NCBI GenBank assembly: GCA_900239685.1
Contig: OENT01000426.1
Location: 54,701-118,700, forward strand
Reading direction: 5' to 3'
Source: Rotaria macrura
Lineage: Eukaryota > Rotifera > Eurotatoria > Philodinida > Philodinidae
Length of the DNA stretch: 64,000 nucleotides
The translations under genes were made by a program, and so were the position numbers. The notes below the pieces were generated by a model. That model ran no database searches. It had not been told where the DNA came from and saw only the letters and a list, made by a program, of their open reading frames with translations. This document shows positions 1 through 13,026 of this stretch, piece after piece. Each line of letters begins with the position of its first letter. Position 1 is the first letter of the stretch.

Positions 1-739
1 ACTCCACTATCATTTATTTCATGACGTGTTAATTTTTGACATAATGCTGTATTATTTTGTGAACCTTCTGATGCATAAATCATTAATGGTTGTGCTTGTG
101 TTCGATTTGATGTATAGCGCTTTAATGGTTGATGATATTGTTGTTGTTGCTGTTGTTCATCGGAATGACATAAATTTCCTTGTACTAATTTAATCAATTG
201 TGGTATATGTGTAGATAATTTTTGTAAACATGGGTTCGTCTGAATGAAAAATAAGATTTGTTGTGAATGATTTAATATTTGTTCTGTATTGGAAAATTTT
301 GTGGCATTAAGAATATATGAATCAAGATGTTTTAAAACATCACGATATGCATCAAGTAATTTATCATTTATTCGTTTTATTGATATTAACGGTAAGTAAA
401 GATGTAATGTAAACAATATTTTGTCGAACGAATTCGATAATAAGCATGTAACAATATCTGCGGAGACGAAACAAAGAAAGTAGAAAGATTTCAATTTGAG
501 TCTGTTAAACTTCTTTTAGATATACCTGGAGAATTAGCATCATCAACTGTATGATTAAATATATCATCATTTTCATATGGAACTTTAGCTTGGAATAGTT
601 GTAAAAGAAAATGATGATATGACGATTGAAGCACACGTGAAAATTCAACAATAGTATATAGTTGTTCAAATGGTGTCCACTCTTTGAATTGTTGATGAAT
701 ACGAAGATATTGTTCGGGAAATTTGTCTGATGTTGTCAT
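1..739 (-). CDS. Smaug/SAMD4-like protein, N-terminal part (cut by window edge)
   Basis: Two exons are visible: 526-739 (start ATG at 737-739) and 1-457, joined by a 68-nt GT-AG intron (458-525) in matching phase. The first exon encodes a helical segment with FKEW, an EQL motif and a terminal ANSP. This resembles the start of the Smaug/SAMD4 N-terminal (PHAT-type) region, where human SAMD4 has FKGW...EQ...ANSPG. Exon 2 continues with a helical stretch and a short Gln run. Smaug proteins bind stem-loops in mRNA through a SAM domain and repress translation or recruit deadenylases in the cytoplasm. The SAM domain would lie beyond position 1, so RNA binding cannot be checked here. ZCCHC14, which has a related N-terminus, is the main alternative. 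The gene remains open at position 1. A CAA-rich stretch lies just upstream of the ATG. Confidence 0.6.
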
Positions 740-3272
740 GTTCTCTTTTTTCTTTTGTTGTTGTTGTTGTTGTTTTGATTGTTGTCTTTTTAATTATGTG
801 TATGCTAAAAAGAAGCATGATAAAATATTATATGTTGTGTAAGAATATCGTCATCTGAAATATGAGACTGGATACGAGACGAAAGAAAATGGGAATGCTA
901 TGAAAAAATAATAATGCAAATTGAGTTCGTGAATGAAGATAGTTATTTATATAAAAATGGTATTAGATTGATTCACAAACACATGAAGCTTTGGTGTGGC
1001 ATAAATGATTACTCATTACTATTAATACTCACTACTAGCAAAAAGAGCTATCCGAGCACACACACACACACACACACAAAACTACACTGTAGTTTGATCA
1101 CACTCTAACTTACTTTATATAAGACTTCTATCAATGCTCGTATTCTTATCTACTTTTCTATTTTTTTACTGAAAAAAGAAAATAATGACTTTGGGTTGTT
1201 TTTAAATCAGATATTATTCATCAAAGAGAGAAACTAGTAGAAGCTGTACATAAAGCATTCTGACTTTGTTATTCCTGACTTGCAGATGTCAGGCATCGTT
1301 TTTTTCTTTTTCCTGTTCTTCTACCGATCCTTTTTTCTGGTCTCATTTTAATTTTTTCTTTTTCATTTTCAGATTCATGTAAACTGTAAGAACTTTATGC
1401 ATGTCAATTACGTTTGGTGTCCATGATTATTTTCTGTTTTTTTGTTCTGTTCTGTTCTATAATAAAGCATACATAGTTTTAATCACACTGCTATTTTCTC
1501 CCACGCAACAGTTAACTGATGAGGGGACACATCGAGTTAGTCATGTTCCCTTCTGCATTCACTGCCGAGTAAATCGTTATTTTCTTCGTACCTTTTTCTT
1601 ACTTTGTGGATAGGTATACATTTAGTGCGGTGTAATGTAATGCTACAGATATCAATGTTCTTTCTTATATATACGTACATAAATGAATATACGCATATAT
1701 ATACATTTATACACATATGTGCAAAAAAATATTGCGATAGTGAAAGGTAAGGCGGACATGACTTTTTGTTGATTTAATCCAGGTAAATAAAAAAAAAGTA
1801 ATAGTGCATAAAAAAACGACAGATTCATGACAAAAATAAATGATTATATCTTTTGAAGAAAGTTCAGGATGAAAAATATACAAATCATCGGCGAAAAATT
1901 GCTAGTTAATGTTTTACACAGAAATACTGTAACCTGATCGGGCACATGTTTTGATCGAACCTGATTAAATCATATGGTCATAGCATAGGTGACAAGGGAA
2001 TTTTTTTCTTTTGAAATTTTGCACTGAAGATATATATTCTATTACTTTACTTGAATTGATATTAAGAAGAAGTAAATCAACGTATCTAGAATTACATTAC
2101 ATATCGATATATTGAACATCAGGGATTGGATGATATCTACGGCTGTCAAACTATTTAACTATTCGTATTGTCTTTTTTTATTTCAATTAAAAATCTTCTA
2201 AGTTTTGTTTCTGATGTTGTCATGGAAAAATTTAGGCTTTACATTAGAACTTCAAGGTTTTAGCTCTAGATGTCACTAAGAGTTTTATCAGAAGAGTATT
2301 TGATGTTGAAATTAAAGAATTGTAATCTTCCTTGAATTCTTTACAATACTAATTCATTACTTGAAAAGTGGTCAAAACACATTTTAAGCATCTCCTAATT
2401 CTATTCCACTGTCAATATATTTTTTAGCTTGTGTAAACTATTTTAAAAAGTGTCTGTCCCTCATGACTTATGTTGGGGGCAAAACATGTTAATAGTAATC
2501 AAGAAAATAGAATGGGCGATAAGAGGAAAATTGACTTTTAAAACCTTAGACTGTTGACACAGCTGACATACATACTATAAATCATGTAATCGATCTGTCG
2601 TTAGCTTGACAGATACAGCGACATGTATATTACAGTTATCATACTTAACTCTTTTTAGATTATCTTAAACATGCGAATGAATGTTGACAGGAATTGCAAT
2701 CGAAGCATGACTTCTTTTTATTGTAATGAAATTCTTTTGAGATAACTGAGGGCTTCTCATCATAAAACAAAAGAATACGAGGAAATCGTATTGTAATTAA
2801 CATGGTATGAAAAGTCTCGTAGAAGATGTCTTTCTAAACTCTATCGTGCATCGTGTGTCGGATATCAACACCTAATACTGTCAGCTGTTCCAAACAAAAG
2901 TTACACTTACTTGAGAGCTGGCGACAAAATGTTGATTAACTTTTGTCTTGTCTAACATGGCAGAAAATACTAACGATCTATTTTACTACTGGCTTTCTGT
3001 TTTTAATATAATCACTTTTTTTCTTCCGTTCTTATTCAATGACAAAGTTTCAAGTAGCCTCCGGTAAATGGAAGAAAAAAAACACGATAGTCTATTTATA
3101 GTTTTCTCTTGATCAATATACCAATCAGGTTTTTTTTGAATAAAATAAAACGACATCAAGAATAATGCTTAATACTTTATTTCTTTCTTCCGTGCATTAA
3201 TATCCAGCGACGTAAAAAGAATAATACGAACATCTGACAATCGAGAATATAAATGAAAACGAAAACAGAAAA
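740..3272. other. intergenic region between the Smaug-like gene and NPC1
   Basis: No coding exon could be supported on either strand. It should hold the promoter and 5' leader of the Smaug-like gene (from 740 upward) and the 3' UTR of NPC1 (just below 3324). A (TTG)n run lies at about 755-773 and a (CA)n microsatellite at about 1056-1078. Short ORFs here have no recognisable motif, and their composition matches the flanking non-coding DNA. Confidence 0.6.
1056..1078. repeat. (CA)n microsatellite
   Basis: About 10-11 CA units in the intergenic DNA upstream of the Smaug-like gene. Confidence 0.9.
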
Positions 3273-3332
3273 TTAGACGCAAACATATAGTTATTAATCC
3301 TGTTAGACACAAACATAGAGCTATTAATCCTG
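3273..3332. repeat. 30-bp tandem duplication spanning the NPC1 stop codon
   Basis: Units 3273-3302 and 3303-3332 are 30 bp each and differ at 3 positions by eye. The second unit includes the stop codon of NPC1 (3324-3326) and its last two codons, so the duplication reiterates the end of the coding region in the 3' UTR. Each unit carries its own in-phase TAA. Confidence 0.8.
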
Positions 3333-6300
3333 GTTTATTGAATTAAACCGAACATAATTTTCATGATCTTGAACCTCAGTTTCATCTGATGTCGCACCAA
3401 TAATTTCAACCGTTTTATGTCGCTTATGTTTATCGTCAGTCACGCTTAATGGTCTTGGACCTGAAATAAATCGGAAAAAAACATTAGGAGAAAAAAAACA
3501 TATCATTGAATTATGCTTGCCACAATAACTGAGTAGAACTGGCAGAAAAATTAAACCATGTGATGCACCAATAATGACCAATGATAGGTACATGCGGAAG
3601 TAGAATACTTGAAAAAGTTGGGATTTAGCAAATGCCAGTACAACGACACCGCCTATTTTCGTTAGTGTTATTCCACTGAATACCTATAATATACGATATT
3701 CATTAAGAAATCAAATTAGTTAATGATGATACATTACCGAACTACCCATTTCAGATAGAGCTATTTTAGCACGATGAAGTCGATTTGTACCTTGACTTAC
3801 AGCGAAGTATCGAGCTATATGTGCACAAAATTCTACAGCAATACCAACCGACTAAAAAGACGTCATATGTGAGCTAATAAATCAAACGTTTAGGTCAATC
3901 TATTTTACCATGACAATATTTACAACAGAAATGGCATTAAGTTCAATATGCCATAAGTACATTACACCAAACATGTCAATAATAATCATGAATACACATA
4001 AGAGTATGAGGAACGAGGTATGAATATCGAAGCCAAGTAAAATGAAAGTCACAAGAAAAACAGCACAGAATGATAATGATAAATTAAGAATTAAATTGTG
4101 CCAGATTGTTAAATATTGATCATAAAATACGTAAAACACACTAAAAAGAAAATAAATGATCTAACTTTCATGTATAAAAATTTGTTTTTTCATAGAAATA
4201 AAACCAAAAACCGTTGAAGAATAATAAATATGTGTCGGTTGGAACTATATCATAGATTTAATTAGGCATATGAATATTTATCTATGCAAAATAAATATTA
4301 AAACTATTGAGTAAAATATCATCATATTTTTACGTAGCTCAATTTTCTATATCTATATGTAGATGTCAAGGATATGTCAACAAGTCCTTATATCAAATAA
4401 ACATTTAATAAAATTATCTTGAGCATCGGTGAAATAAAATAAATGATATTTATTGGAAAATTGTTTTCATTTTTACAATCAATCAATAGTTCAGCATAGT
4501 AGAAGTAGGGATTTATTATGTATCTGTATACAAGAAGCATTTTTCTCTCGTCAGCATCGAGCAATTTCTTCTTCCTGTATGATATTTTTATTTTATTTCT
4601 CAAATGTCAAATTGATTATATGCGGTTGCCGAGTAGTACTTTTTCTGATTTCATGACTTTTTAAAACTGATTCTAGGTATGTCAAATAATCCTGTTTTTT
4701 TTAATTTCTAGCACACATAAAAGATGACGTACAGGAGCAGATACTCAGAATAATTTTTTAAAAATCAGCTCTTTCTGTGATGCATGACATTCTTTGCAAA
4801 AATAAAGCCCTTCGTTTTTTCTTATAAAAAATTTTAATTTGAGAACTCCTGAAAGTAGATCATGGGTTACATGAGTTCAACTTCAATACCGATCTCAAAT
4901 ATGAATCCTGTCTAGCTAAATCAAGAAAAACAATTGACCTTAGCATGAAGTGTTTAAGTTTGTGTTACACAAAATTTTATTTCCTCTCAAAGCCACATTC
5001 ATTCTATATAGGTATTGTATTAATGTTTGGTGGTGTTGGCGTGTCGTCACACAGCGCGTATACATCTATAAATGTGCTCAATGTCATCGACATAATTATT
5101 TTTTGGCTTTCAAAAGAATGCAAAAGAAAGTTTAGTTTCCAATGAATCGATAGAGTGAAAGATATTGTGTCAAATTATATAGAACTTTGTATTTGTTCAC
5201 AGTAGCACAAAACTTTTGATCCTAATTAATAATGTCTTTTGATGAAGTTTTTTTTCTGTTTGCCGATTAATATTAACAAGAGGAACAAAGACGTTTAAGT
5301 AATCAAATAATTCATATGCTAAGTCAAATACTTTCTAAAGCAGATGGCTAAAAGACAATAAGCTTTCAGATTGTTCACCTAATGCCTACTTGAATAATCT
5401 CAATAATTAACCTCTACAGACTTGTCATTATCTGAATGTAAAAAATAAAATCGATCGTCTATGAGATGAAACGGATAAAATTAGCCTCATGAACAGATAT
5501 AAAAACAGGCTATTTTATAAGAGTCAATCCAATGGCATGGCTTCAATCAACGAAAAGAAAATAGCTTCATAATATAGTTCTTTGAATGCTTTTATAACCA
5601 ATCGATTGAAGGAGATAGTAGATCGGCCCTACTAATGTTTCAAAAAAGATATTTACCTGTATGGAAAAACTGCATAATCTTGAAGTTGATTTGAATCGTG
5701 AAAAGTTTTACTTTGATTGTTTAATATAGTTCTTGAAATATTTCTTGCTATTTCATTTGCGCTTCTCATAGCACCAATAAAATCTGATGATGTCTTGAGC
5801 ACAGAATGGAAGCCCATAAAATACGAACTTTTAACGGAACTATTATTAATCAATTGTACAGCATTTTTATATGCAGCATGGCCACCTTTGGGGCATTTTT
5901 CACCGGGATTATCGTGTAGAAAAAAATTAATATACCGGGGAAAATCATCGGACGATGGTCGCTGATTTTCAACAAATTTTATCGGACAATTGACACACAA
6001 CGAACTATTTAATGTAGCTGGACAAAATTCTTTTGTTTGATTATTTATTCTACAACAAGGTGGATCATTAGTTGATTGCAACCAATCAAAGTAATCATCA
6101 AGCCATGATGAAGGTGGTTGTGCTAAATAATAACGTTTTGGTTGTCGTAGGGCCTGTCCGATTTGACCAAGTAGTGACATCGATGAACAACCCGACGTAC
6201 CACAAAGTAGATCTTGATCATCAATTAGTTTATAATCGATAGCATCTTGATTGACAACAAAATATACAGGTGGACCAATACTTAAGTAGTTTTCTAAACC

Positions 6301-9300
6301 ACTAAAATAATCCAAGACATATGAATCTTTGGGCATCGATAGTTTTTGATCGAGACCAATGGGTATACGATGTATGATTGATGCTGATAAACATGTTATA
6401 ACAATGAATATTGAAAAAATAAGTGCACGTATCAGTGAATTGCCGAGAACTATTGGCGAGAAAATATTTGCAAATATATGTTGTAATATTCCTTTGGACG
6501 TTTCTTCAATCGAATCATTTGACTTTTTAATTTGAATGCAACAGCATAAATCCGGTCTGTCAGCATCTTGTCGTCGAGCATCGATTGCAAGTACTGATAC
6601 AAAACATGTTATTTGTAAAAGAAAATCAATAAATACAGCCATAAATGCATATAGAGAAAATATTTGCACAGCCGGCATTGGTGTTAATGATCCAAGTAGA
6701 AAAGCTACCGATTCACTTGTTGCCGTTAATAAAATAGAGGGTCCAACACGGCTGATGGTTGCTGCTAAACGTATATCTGATGATACATAGTCTTCTTGTT
6801 TTGCTTTTTCAAAATGTTGCACTATTATAAATATATTATCAACACCAACAGCTAAGACAAGAAACGGTATAACTTCAAATATAATTAGAGTACCAGCAAT
6901 ACCACAATAAGAATAAAATCCAATCGAACTCATAACTGATAGTAGAACAAAGAATACACCAATAAATCCAACGGAAATTTTCAAATCAATAAAACATGTA
7001 CGCCACGAACGAATATGACCAAGTGTTAATGTTACATAGAGAAACATGATTGTATACGATATACCTATTGTTAATATATCTGAACGACTTTGACGATTCA
7101 ATTCATCTTGTATTGAACGTTCAGCACTATAATACACTGTAAAGTTTGCTGCCTGATTCCAGTTACCCGATGCACGTAATGCCTTTTGAGTTTCGGTAAA
7201 ATTCTTCATATAATCGAGAAACACTTTTTCCCATGCTTCAGCTATAAAAGAAAATAGAAAACAAGGAACATAAGAAAAAATTTACAGCCATAGCAAATCG
7301 ACAAAAGAAATATCTTATACAAACCTAATTGAATTTTTTCAGGATCATTCGAATTTTCAATTACAATCGTTATCACGAGAGCTGTTGCATTTGAATATGT
7401 TGCACCCGTATAATTTCCAAGAACCATAAACGGATTAATTGTTCCACCAAAATCACCAAAACAGGATAGACCCAATGGATTATCTTGCGTTGTTGTTGGT
7501 GCTTGTGAACAAGTAACAAAGTGTGTTGAATAATCAACATAAGTAAAAAAATCATCTCCAACACGTTTATTTAAATTGTCTTTTGAATTTTGATAATATT
7601 GAAGTAGTGAAAAAACAGTACAATTTTCATTGTCAGGTTCTAATGGTTTGAAACAAATATCCGATAGATGAACCGTTCGATTCTTTTCATTTATTTGTGC
7701 TGTAAGTGAAAGTATATCTGTTTGAAGATCAAGTACACGGGATAAAAATCCAATATCAAATGCCGGTCCAAATGTATATTCGCTGAATGGTCCTGGTGGT
7801 GATAAATAATAATGTGTAGTAAATGATTGATCGTCTGGTACAATAATTAACTGTGTTGTTCGATAAAATGGTCTAAAATAATGAAATTATTAAAATGAAA
7901 GAAGAAGTGTTGTTCTATTTGAAAGAAGATTCATTCAATAGAATCTTACTGAAAATGTGCATCAAAATATTCTTTTTGTTGTCTTGCCATACATGTTTTT
8001 GCTGACCATAATTTTACGGGATCAGTCGTCACTTTAAATTTAATTAGACCACATGAAAGGCATGCAATGATGATAAAACCAATAGTTAAAACAAGATATG
8101 GACGTTGAGCACAGAACAGACCCAAACTAAGAAAAAAAAATTCTTTAAGAAATAAAACCACCATTATTCGACTGATTTACCGAAAAAAATTGCGTTCAAA
8201 AATTTCTTCAGTACGTTTTCGAAACTTCATCACACATCCGGATGAGTTTCGTCGACTTGATGAATCAATCAAGCTTGTAGCTTCTAAAAATATATACATA
8301 TACGTATTACTTTTGACAAAACAAAAAAAAACAAAGAACTTCATCTCGTCACCTGTAAAATTATATTCAGTCGATCGAGATTTTTTTAATTTTGATACCG
8401 TAAACATTGAAAGAAAAAAGCTCGATAACAAAGCTAGAATCACGAACATAGCAATTATAACCCATCCGTCCACATTGAAAATTTTAAATTCTTTGTCTGG
8501 GACATCTGGTGGTAATGGATTACAAGATTTTGGACAATCCTGAAATATTATATGTATTTCGTGATTTCAGTTTTCATCTATATTCATAACAGTTGCTTTT
8601 ATTACATACCAAACAACCACAAGCTGTTTTATTTTCATATCTTGATATTATTGGTTCACTACATAGAAATGTTGTTTGATTAAAATAGCTATACTCTTCG
8701 GTTGTGTCATTAGAAAATATAATATGAATGGGAAATGGTACAGCTGGATTGTCTTCGCCTAGATATTTCATAAACGATTCTTTTGTACATTGATCATATG
8801 GTCGACCACACATAGTATCAAGAGAATGTTGGTTACCACCAGGATACAGCACATCTCTAGAACAAACAACGAAGAAAACGTAATCGAGAAAAATATTCTT
8901 TGAAAAAAATAATAAAATGAACCTGCACGAATCAAGTATGCGTTGACCGAAATCGTCGGCTATTGCATACGTGATTTCCTCAACAGTTGTTTCATTAGGA
9001 AATATTGAACTATTGCCAGTTTGTGTAATGGTTAAAAAACGACTTTGATCTGCACTACATGTCATCGAACAGAACAAGGAACGAAAATTGTAATAACACG
9101 ACGGACAACGTCCTAACATCAATTTAGCCATGCCGAATTGATTTGCCATATTTGCTACTTGATCTGGTGAACAGCAAGTATATGTGCTATTAGAACCTGA
9201 AAAATAAAACAGTTATATTAATTTTTTGTAACAAGTCAATGTAAAAAATAAATTAATTGCCTATTCGACATGCAAGAACTAAAAACAGTCTCAAATATAC

Positions 9301-11003
9301 GCAGTGCACAAGTGATTTAAGTCTAATTAATAAAAAGAAAGATTTCATACAAGCTCCATTTTAATCTTTAGATTTATGACGATAACAAATTGAGAGCCTA
9401 TTCTTCTTCTAGACATGAACTTTAAAAATAAAAAGTTTTACTACCCAAGCAGACAAGAATTTGGAAACACGCGTTTAAACGCATCAAACGAGAACTGCGA
9501 TTGCCACCCATTCACGACCATAAATAAAACGCAATAAACGCGTTTCTTGTGTAAAATTTTCACTTTTTAATTGTGAAAACGCCAAAAATTTAAGAAATTG
9601 AGCGTTTACACGAGCTCTTATTCCAGACGTATTCAGAACTTTAGAAACAATGCGTGTAAACGCTCAATTTCTTAAATTTTTGGCGTTTTCACAATTAAAA
9701 AGCGAAAATTTTACACAAGAAACGCGTTTATTGCGTTTTATTTATGGCCGTGAATGGGTGGCAATCGCGGTTCTCGTTTGATGCGTTTAAACACGTGTTT
9801 CCAAATTCTTGTCTGCTTGGGTAGTAAGATACTTAACTCAGTAGCATATTAAGAATTATTTGAGATTTGGAATTTTTAAAGCACATGTAGCTCTGCAAAC
9901 GATTTGATATTGAACTGATTTCTAACTTCTATTGAGATGCCATTACAGAGATTTCATTTTGCTAGAGATTTTTTCGAAATTAACCGGTTTGTACGTTAGA
10001 ACTTCGATTTATTTGAAAAATGATTGCTTTATAAAAACAGAAATTCGCGCAAAAACTTTTCGATCATTTGTCATATAGAACGGTAGAATAAGGAATGCTC
10101 TAGAAAACATGAATTATTCATTTTGTTCTCCGATGCTTTCGGGCTGAATTATCATAATATGCCTGAAGATCAAAAGATAATTTTCCGCATGGACTGAAAA
10201 ACTCGATCTTGAACTTGTCATTAATATGGTAATGTCACGAAGACAAATGATCTTGGCGAAATTCGAAGCACCTCATTTCGTGAAGAATTTCAAACGTCAC
10301 GATTCTAAGTACTAAACAATATGTATTCAAGTTTTCCGAATTTCATTTCTTAAAAATTTATTGCTGAAAAGAAATTTTTTCTATTTCAATCATAGATTAG
10401 AATGTTTCTGACATATTTCTATATCAAGCAAACATGAAGAAAACATCTGCTGGAAACATTACTCATTATTATTTATAGAGAACTCCGTTTTGATAAATCA
10501 TATATCTCACTAATCAAGATGAATGAGATAAATTCATTCAGTATCATCCGAACAGAAATATTTCATCACATTTAATATAATGACAACGAAACAATCGAAA
10601 TTATACTGATTCATTAATAAATAGAAATCGTAAAAAAAGACAAAATTATCATTAAAAAATAGAAGCAGTATAATAAATTTGTCTTTTATGAATGCCTATT
10701 TTATACTCAATCATGAATAAATAAACTTAGATATATTTACCGTTATATATCATAGCACAAGCCGTTTCTAATGTTTTCAGGGCTGCTTCATCTGTTAATA
10801 GTTGTGCCGAGCCATTATAGTAACAGTTGGTTATTTTCCCAGATGCATTGGGTCCACATTGCCCGTACCATATGCAATGTCCTTCCTATGGTTTTAGAAA
10901 AATTCAATAAAAGCAGATAGCATCACAATGGGATGATGATTCTTACTTCAGCTATTGAAAACTTCAATAGAAAACATGCAAGTATTACCAAAAACTTCAG
11001 CAT
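3324..11003 (-). CDS. NPC1: NPC intracellular cholesterol transporter 1 (NPC1), 13 exons
   Basis: Exons: 10947-11003, 10741-10885, 8923-9196, 8610-8856, 8353-8539, 8181-8283, 7950-8126, 7325-7872, 5657-7241, 3909-4140, 3738-3851, 3521-3683, 3324-3460. All phases agree and give 1322 residues (human NPC1 has 1278). The start ATG gives a signal peptide ([19 protein letters not shown]). Next comes the Cys-rich sterol-binding N-terminal domain ([20 protein letters not shown]), the first membrane segment, the middle lumenal domain ([10 protein letters not shown]), the sterol-sensing domain in the large exon ([16 protein letters not shown]), the Cys-rich third lumenal domain (APSSW-like [12 protein letters not shown]) and the last membrane segments ([15 protein letters not shown]). 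NPC1 moves cholesterol from NPC2 out of the late endosome/lysosome. The C-terminus ends NSINQD and lacks the LLxF lysosomal signal of vertebrates. Intron 2 (1544 bp) contains a foldback element. The last intron has GC-AG ends. Confidence 0.96.
3461..3520 (-). other. in-frame 60-nt GC-AG intron of NPC1
   Basis: The transcript reads TATTGTG, then GCAAGC, ending TTTATTTCAG before GTCCAAG. Removing 60 nt joins LLSYCG to PRPLSV, matching the family's LLSYIGPS. Reading through keeps the frame open and would insert 20 residues at the end of the last membrane segment. The donor is GC, not GT; every other intron modelled here uses GT. The family alignment strongly favours splicing. Confidence 0.75.
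9438..9827. mobile_element. 390-bp foldback (MITE-like) element in NPC1 intron 2
   Basis: The arms 9438-9612 and 9653-9827 are 175 bp each, reverse complements of one another with about 4 mismatches, around a 40-bp loop. The ends read CTACCCAAGCAGAC and its complement, flanked by TA on both sides. That fits a TA target duplication, as in Tc1/mariner-type non-autonomous elements. GC content is visibly higher than in the surrounding intron. No coding capacity is present. Confidence 0.85.
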
Positions 11004-12641
11004 TGTTTTCGTTTATTTTAAAATAGATAGTATGAAAAATAAAATTAATTTTCTTCTAAAATATAGATATATATATATATATATGTAGGATGAAAAATAA
11101 GAGATTTTCTTTGAACTTGCATTAGCTAAAAAAAAACATCCAATAAAAAAGTATCTCACCATAGTCATCATACGTAAAACAACAAGGATGAGATAAATAA
11201 GTACATTTTGAAATAGATGTATCTTCATTATGTGTGTAAATACACTTTGATAGAAAAGAACGAATGAAAATACTTATATTCACCTGTAGATATATTTTGT
11301 AATGTATTACGCAAAAAATGTATTCGCGTTCTTTAAGTAGTAGGCTGAAAAGTTAATAACAGACTTGCCATGCTACGAGCGCATACTACACGACACATAG
11401 TTGCTGATAGTTGAAAAAAGAATTCGAACTTTCATCTTCAAAATAATTCATAATTTTCATTTTTATTATCCACTAAGAAAAACATTTCCATTCAGATTAA
11501 AAAAGTAGTAGCTATCTCTACTAGGAAAGCAATATTTTAGAAATGTTGTCAAGATCTTTGTCAATAGTTAAGCATTGAAAAATTGAGGGATAATATCTTG
11601 CCACTCTGTTTACTTTTCAATATGTGCTAGATGTATACTTGTCTATTATTGATAAATTACTGATAGATCTAACAGTATCATTTACAAACAAATATGAATG
11701 ACAGATACTAGAAAATATTTTGAATGAATTCTTATATCACCAGAGTTACCTAATTAATTGTGTATTTTCAACATTGAATTTCTTACTAGTCTTCTTAAAA
11801 CAATAGAAATTGATTGTATTTCCTTTGTATTGTATACTACTCCAAATATAGCGATTAAATAACGCGAGCATCACTCCTAATTTGTATCATGTGTTTCATA
11901 TTTAATTGATTGTTTTCATCTATTTTTAGTTGTAGGTATTCGTTCTCTAAGTTTCTATAGGACCTAACACAGACGTTTAGAAATTTGTTTTCTTCGTCTA
12001 GGTCCTCACTGTTTCTTTTCTGATGATGAGATTGATTCAATATTGTATACTCTAGGTGAAACTCTTGATCGCATCTTTTCCAGTAGTGTCGATATCAGAG
12101 CTTGAAGTTTTCTTGTAGATTCCACTATCGGGATGATTATGGTTGATTAGATTCCGATCAAGAAAAACCCTTCGAATAGTGATTTCCATCTGATATGATA
12201 AAACCTTTTCCTAATTCATCGTTTATCTTTGTTCTGTGAGTCAATATCTAGTCTTTGTTTGGGGTCATCCCGTGTGACATTACATTCTGGTTAATGATTA
12301 TTTGAGAAGAACCATGTGAAATAACAGAATACGTAACTTCTATGTTTTTATTTCCGAGCAACATAATATATGTCTTCCACATGCAAGCAATATTTCAGCA
12401 AATTATCTTGTCTATGTTCCTGGTATGCTGGAACGTTTGGGTCATGCAGATTTCTGGTACAGATGCCTTCAAAAGGAAGTAATTTAGGTTAAAGTATTTT
12501 TAGTCGAAGTAACATCAGCAGAAGACCATGGCTCAAGGGGGAAACCGCTGATTTTTTGATTTTAAATCAAAAAAATCATTGACTCGATTGAAATGATTAA
12601 ATTTGGTATCCTTGTTGTTCGAAATGTCAATCCAGAGACGG

Positions 12642-12744
12642 ACAGTTTAAATCTGATTTTCTTGATTTCTGTAACTTTTCTGGTTAAAATCAATTGATTT
12701 GAATCAAAAATATCAAAAAATTACAGAAATCAGAAATCAACTGT
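12642..12744. repeat. short imperfect inverted repeat
   Basis: The segment begins acagtttaaatctgatttt and ends cagaaatcaactgt. Its two halves (12642-12674 and 12721-12744) are imperfect complements around an AT-rich centre. It is probably an old MITE remnant; no target duplication is visible. Confidence 0.4.
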
Positions 12745-12889
12745 TTCTTCCTTGCGATTGATCAAACATGTCTTTTTGATTTATCAGATTGTTTTCAAAC
12801 TCTTGTCATTTCCTACATGATCTTAGCGTAAATTATTCAAATCATTGGAAAAGACAGAACAATGTTGTTTCCAAAGGAATTCTTCTCAC

Positions 12890-13026
12890 AGAGATGGACA
12901 AGTCATTGATTTTTGAGATTTAAGCCAAGTTATTGTAATAAAAAAATCCACTGAATCCAAGTCACGTCGACACAAGCTAGACTTGACTTACTTCAAATAA
13001 CTTTTTGACTTGAGTTGCCCATCTCT
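12890..13026. mobile_element. 137-bp MITE-like element with hAT-style ends
   Basis: The left end reads AGAGATGGACAAGTCA, and the right end is the complement of AGAGATGGGCAACTCA. Ends of the form agRgatggGCAA are common in hAT-superfamily MITEs. An 8-bp target duplication is not visible, so the copy may be old. The interior has no ORF. Confidence 0.5.

Noticed and set aside
5717-6790. Plus-strand frames opposite the largest NPC1 exon
   Set aside because: They are antisense shadows of the well-supported NPC1 exon 9.
11855-12040. Coding-like minus-strand frame as a PTEN tail exon
   Set aside because: A phase-0 acceptor can be found only at a weak site, and the sequence does not resemble the PTEN tail. 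The uninterrupted exon 7 already completes the C2 domain.
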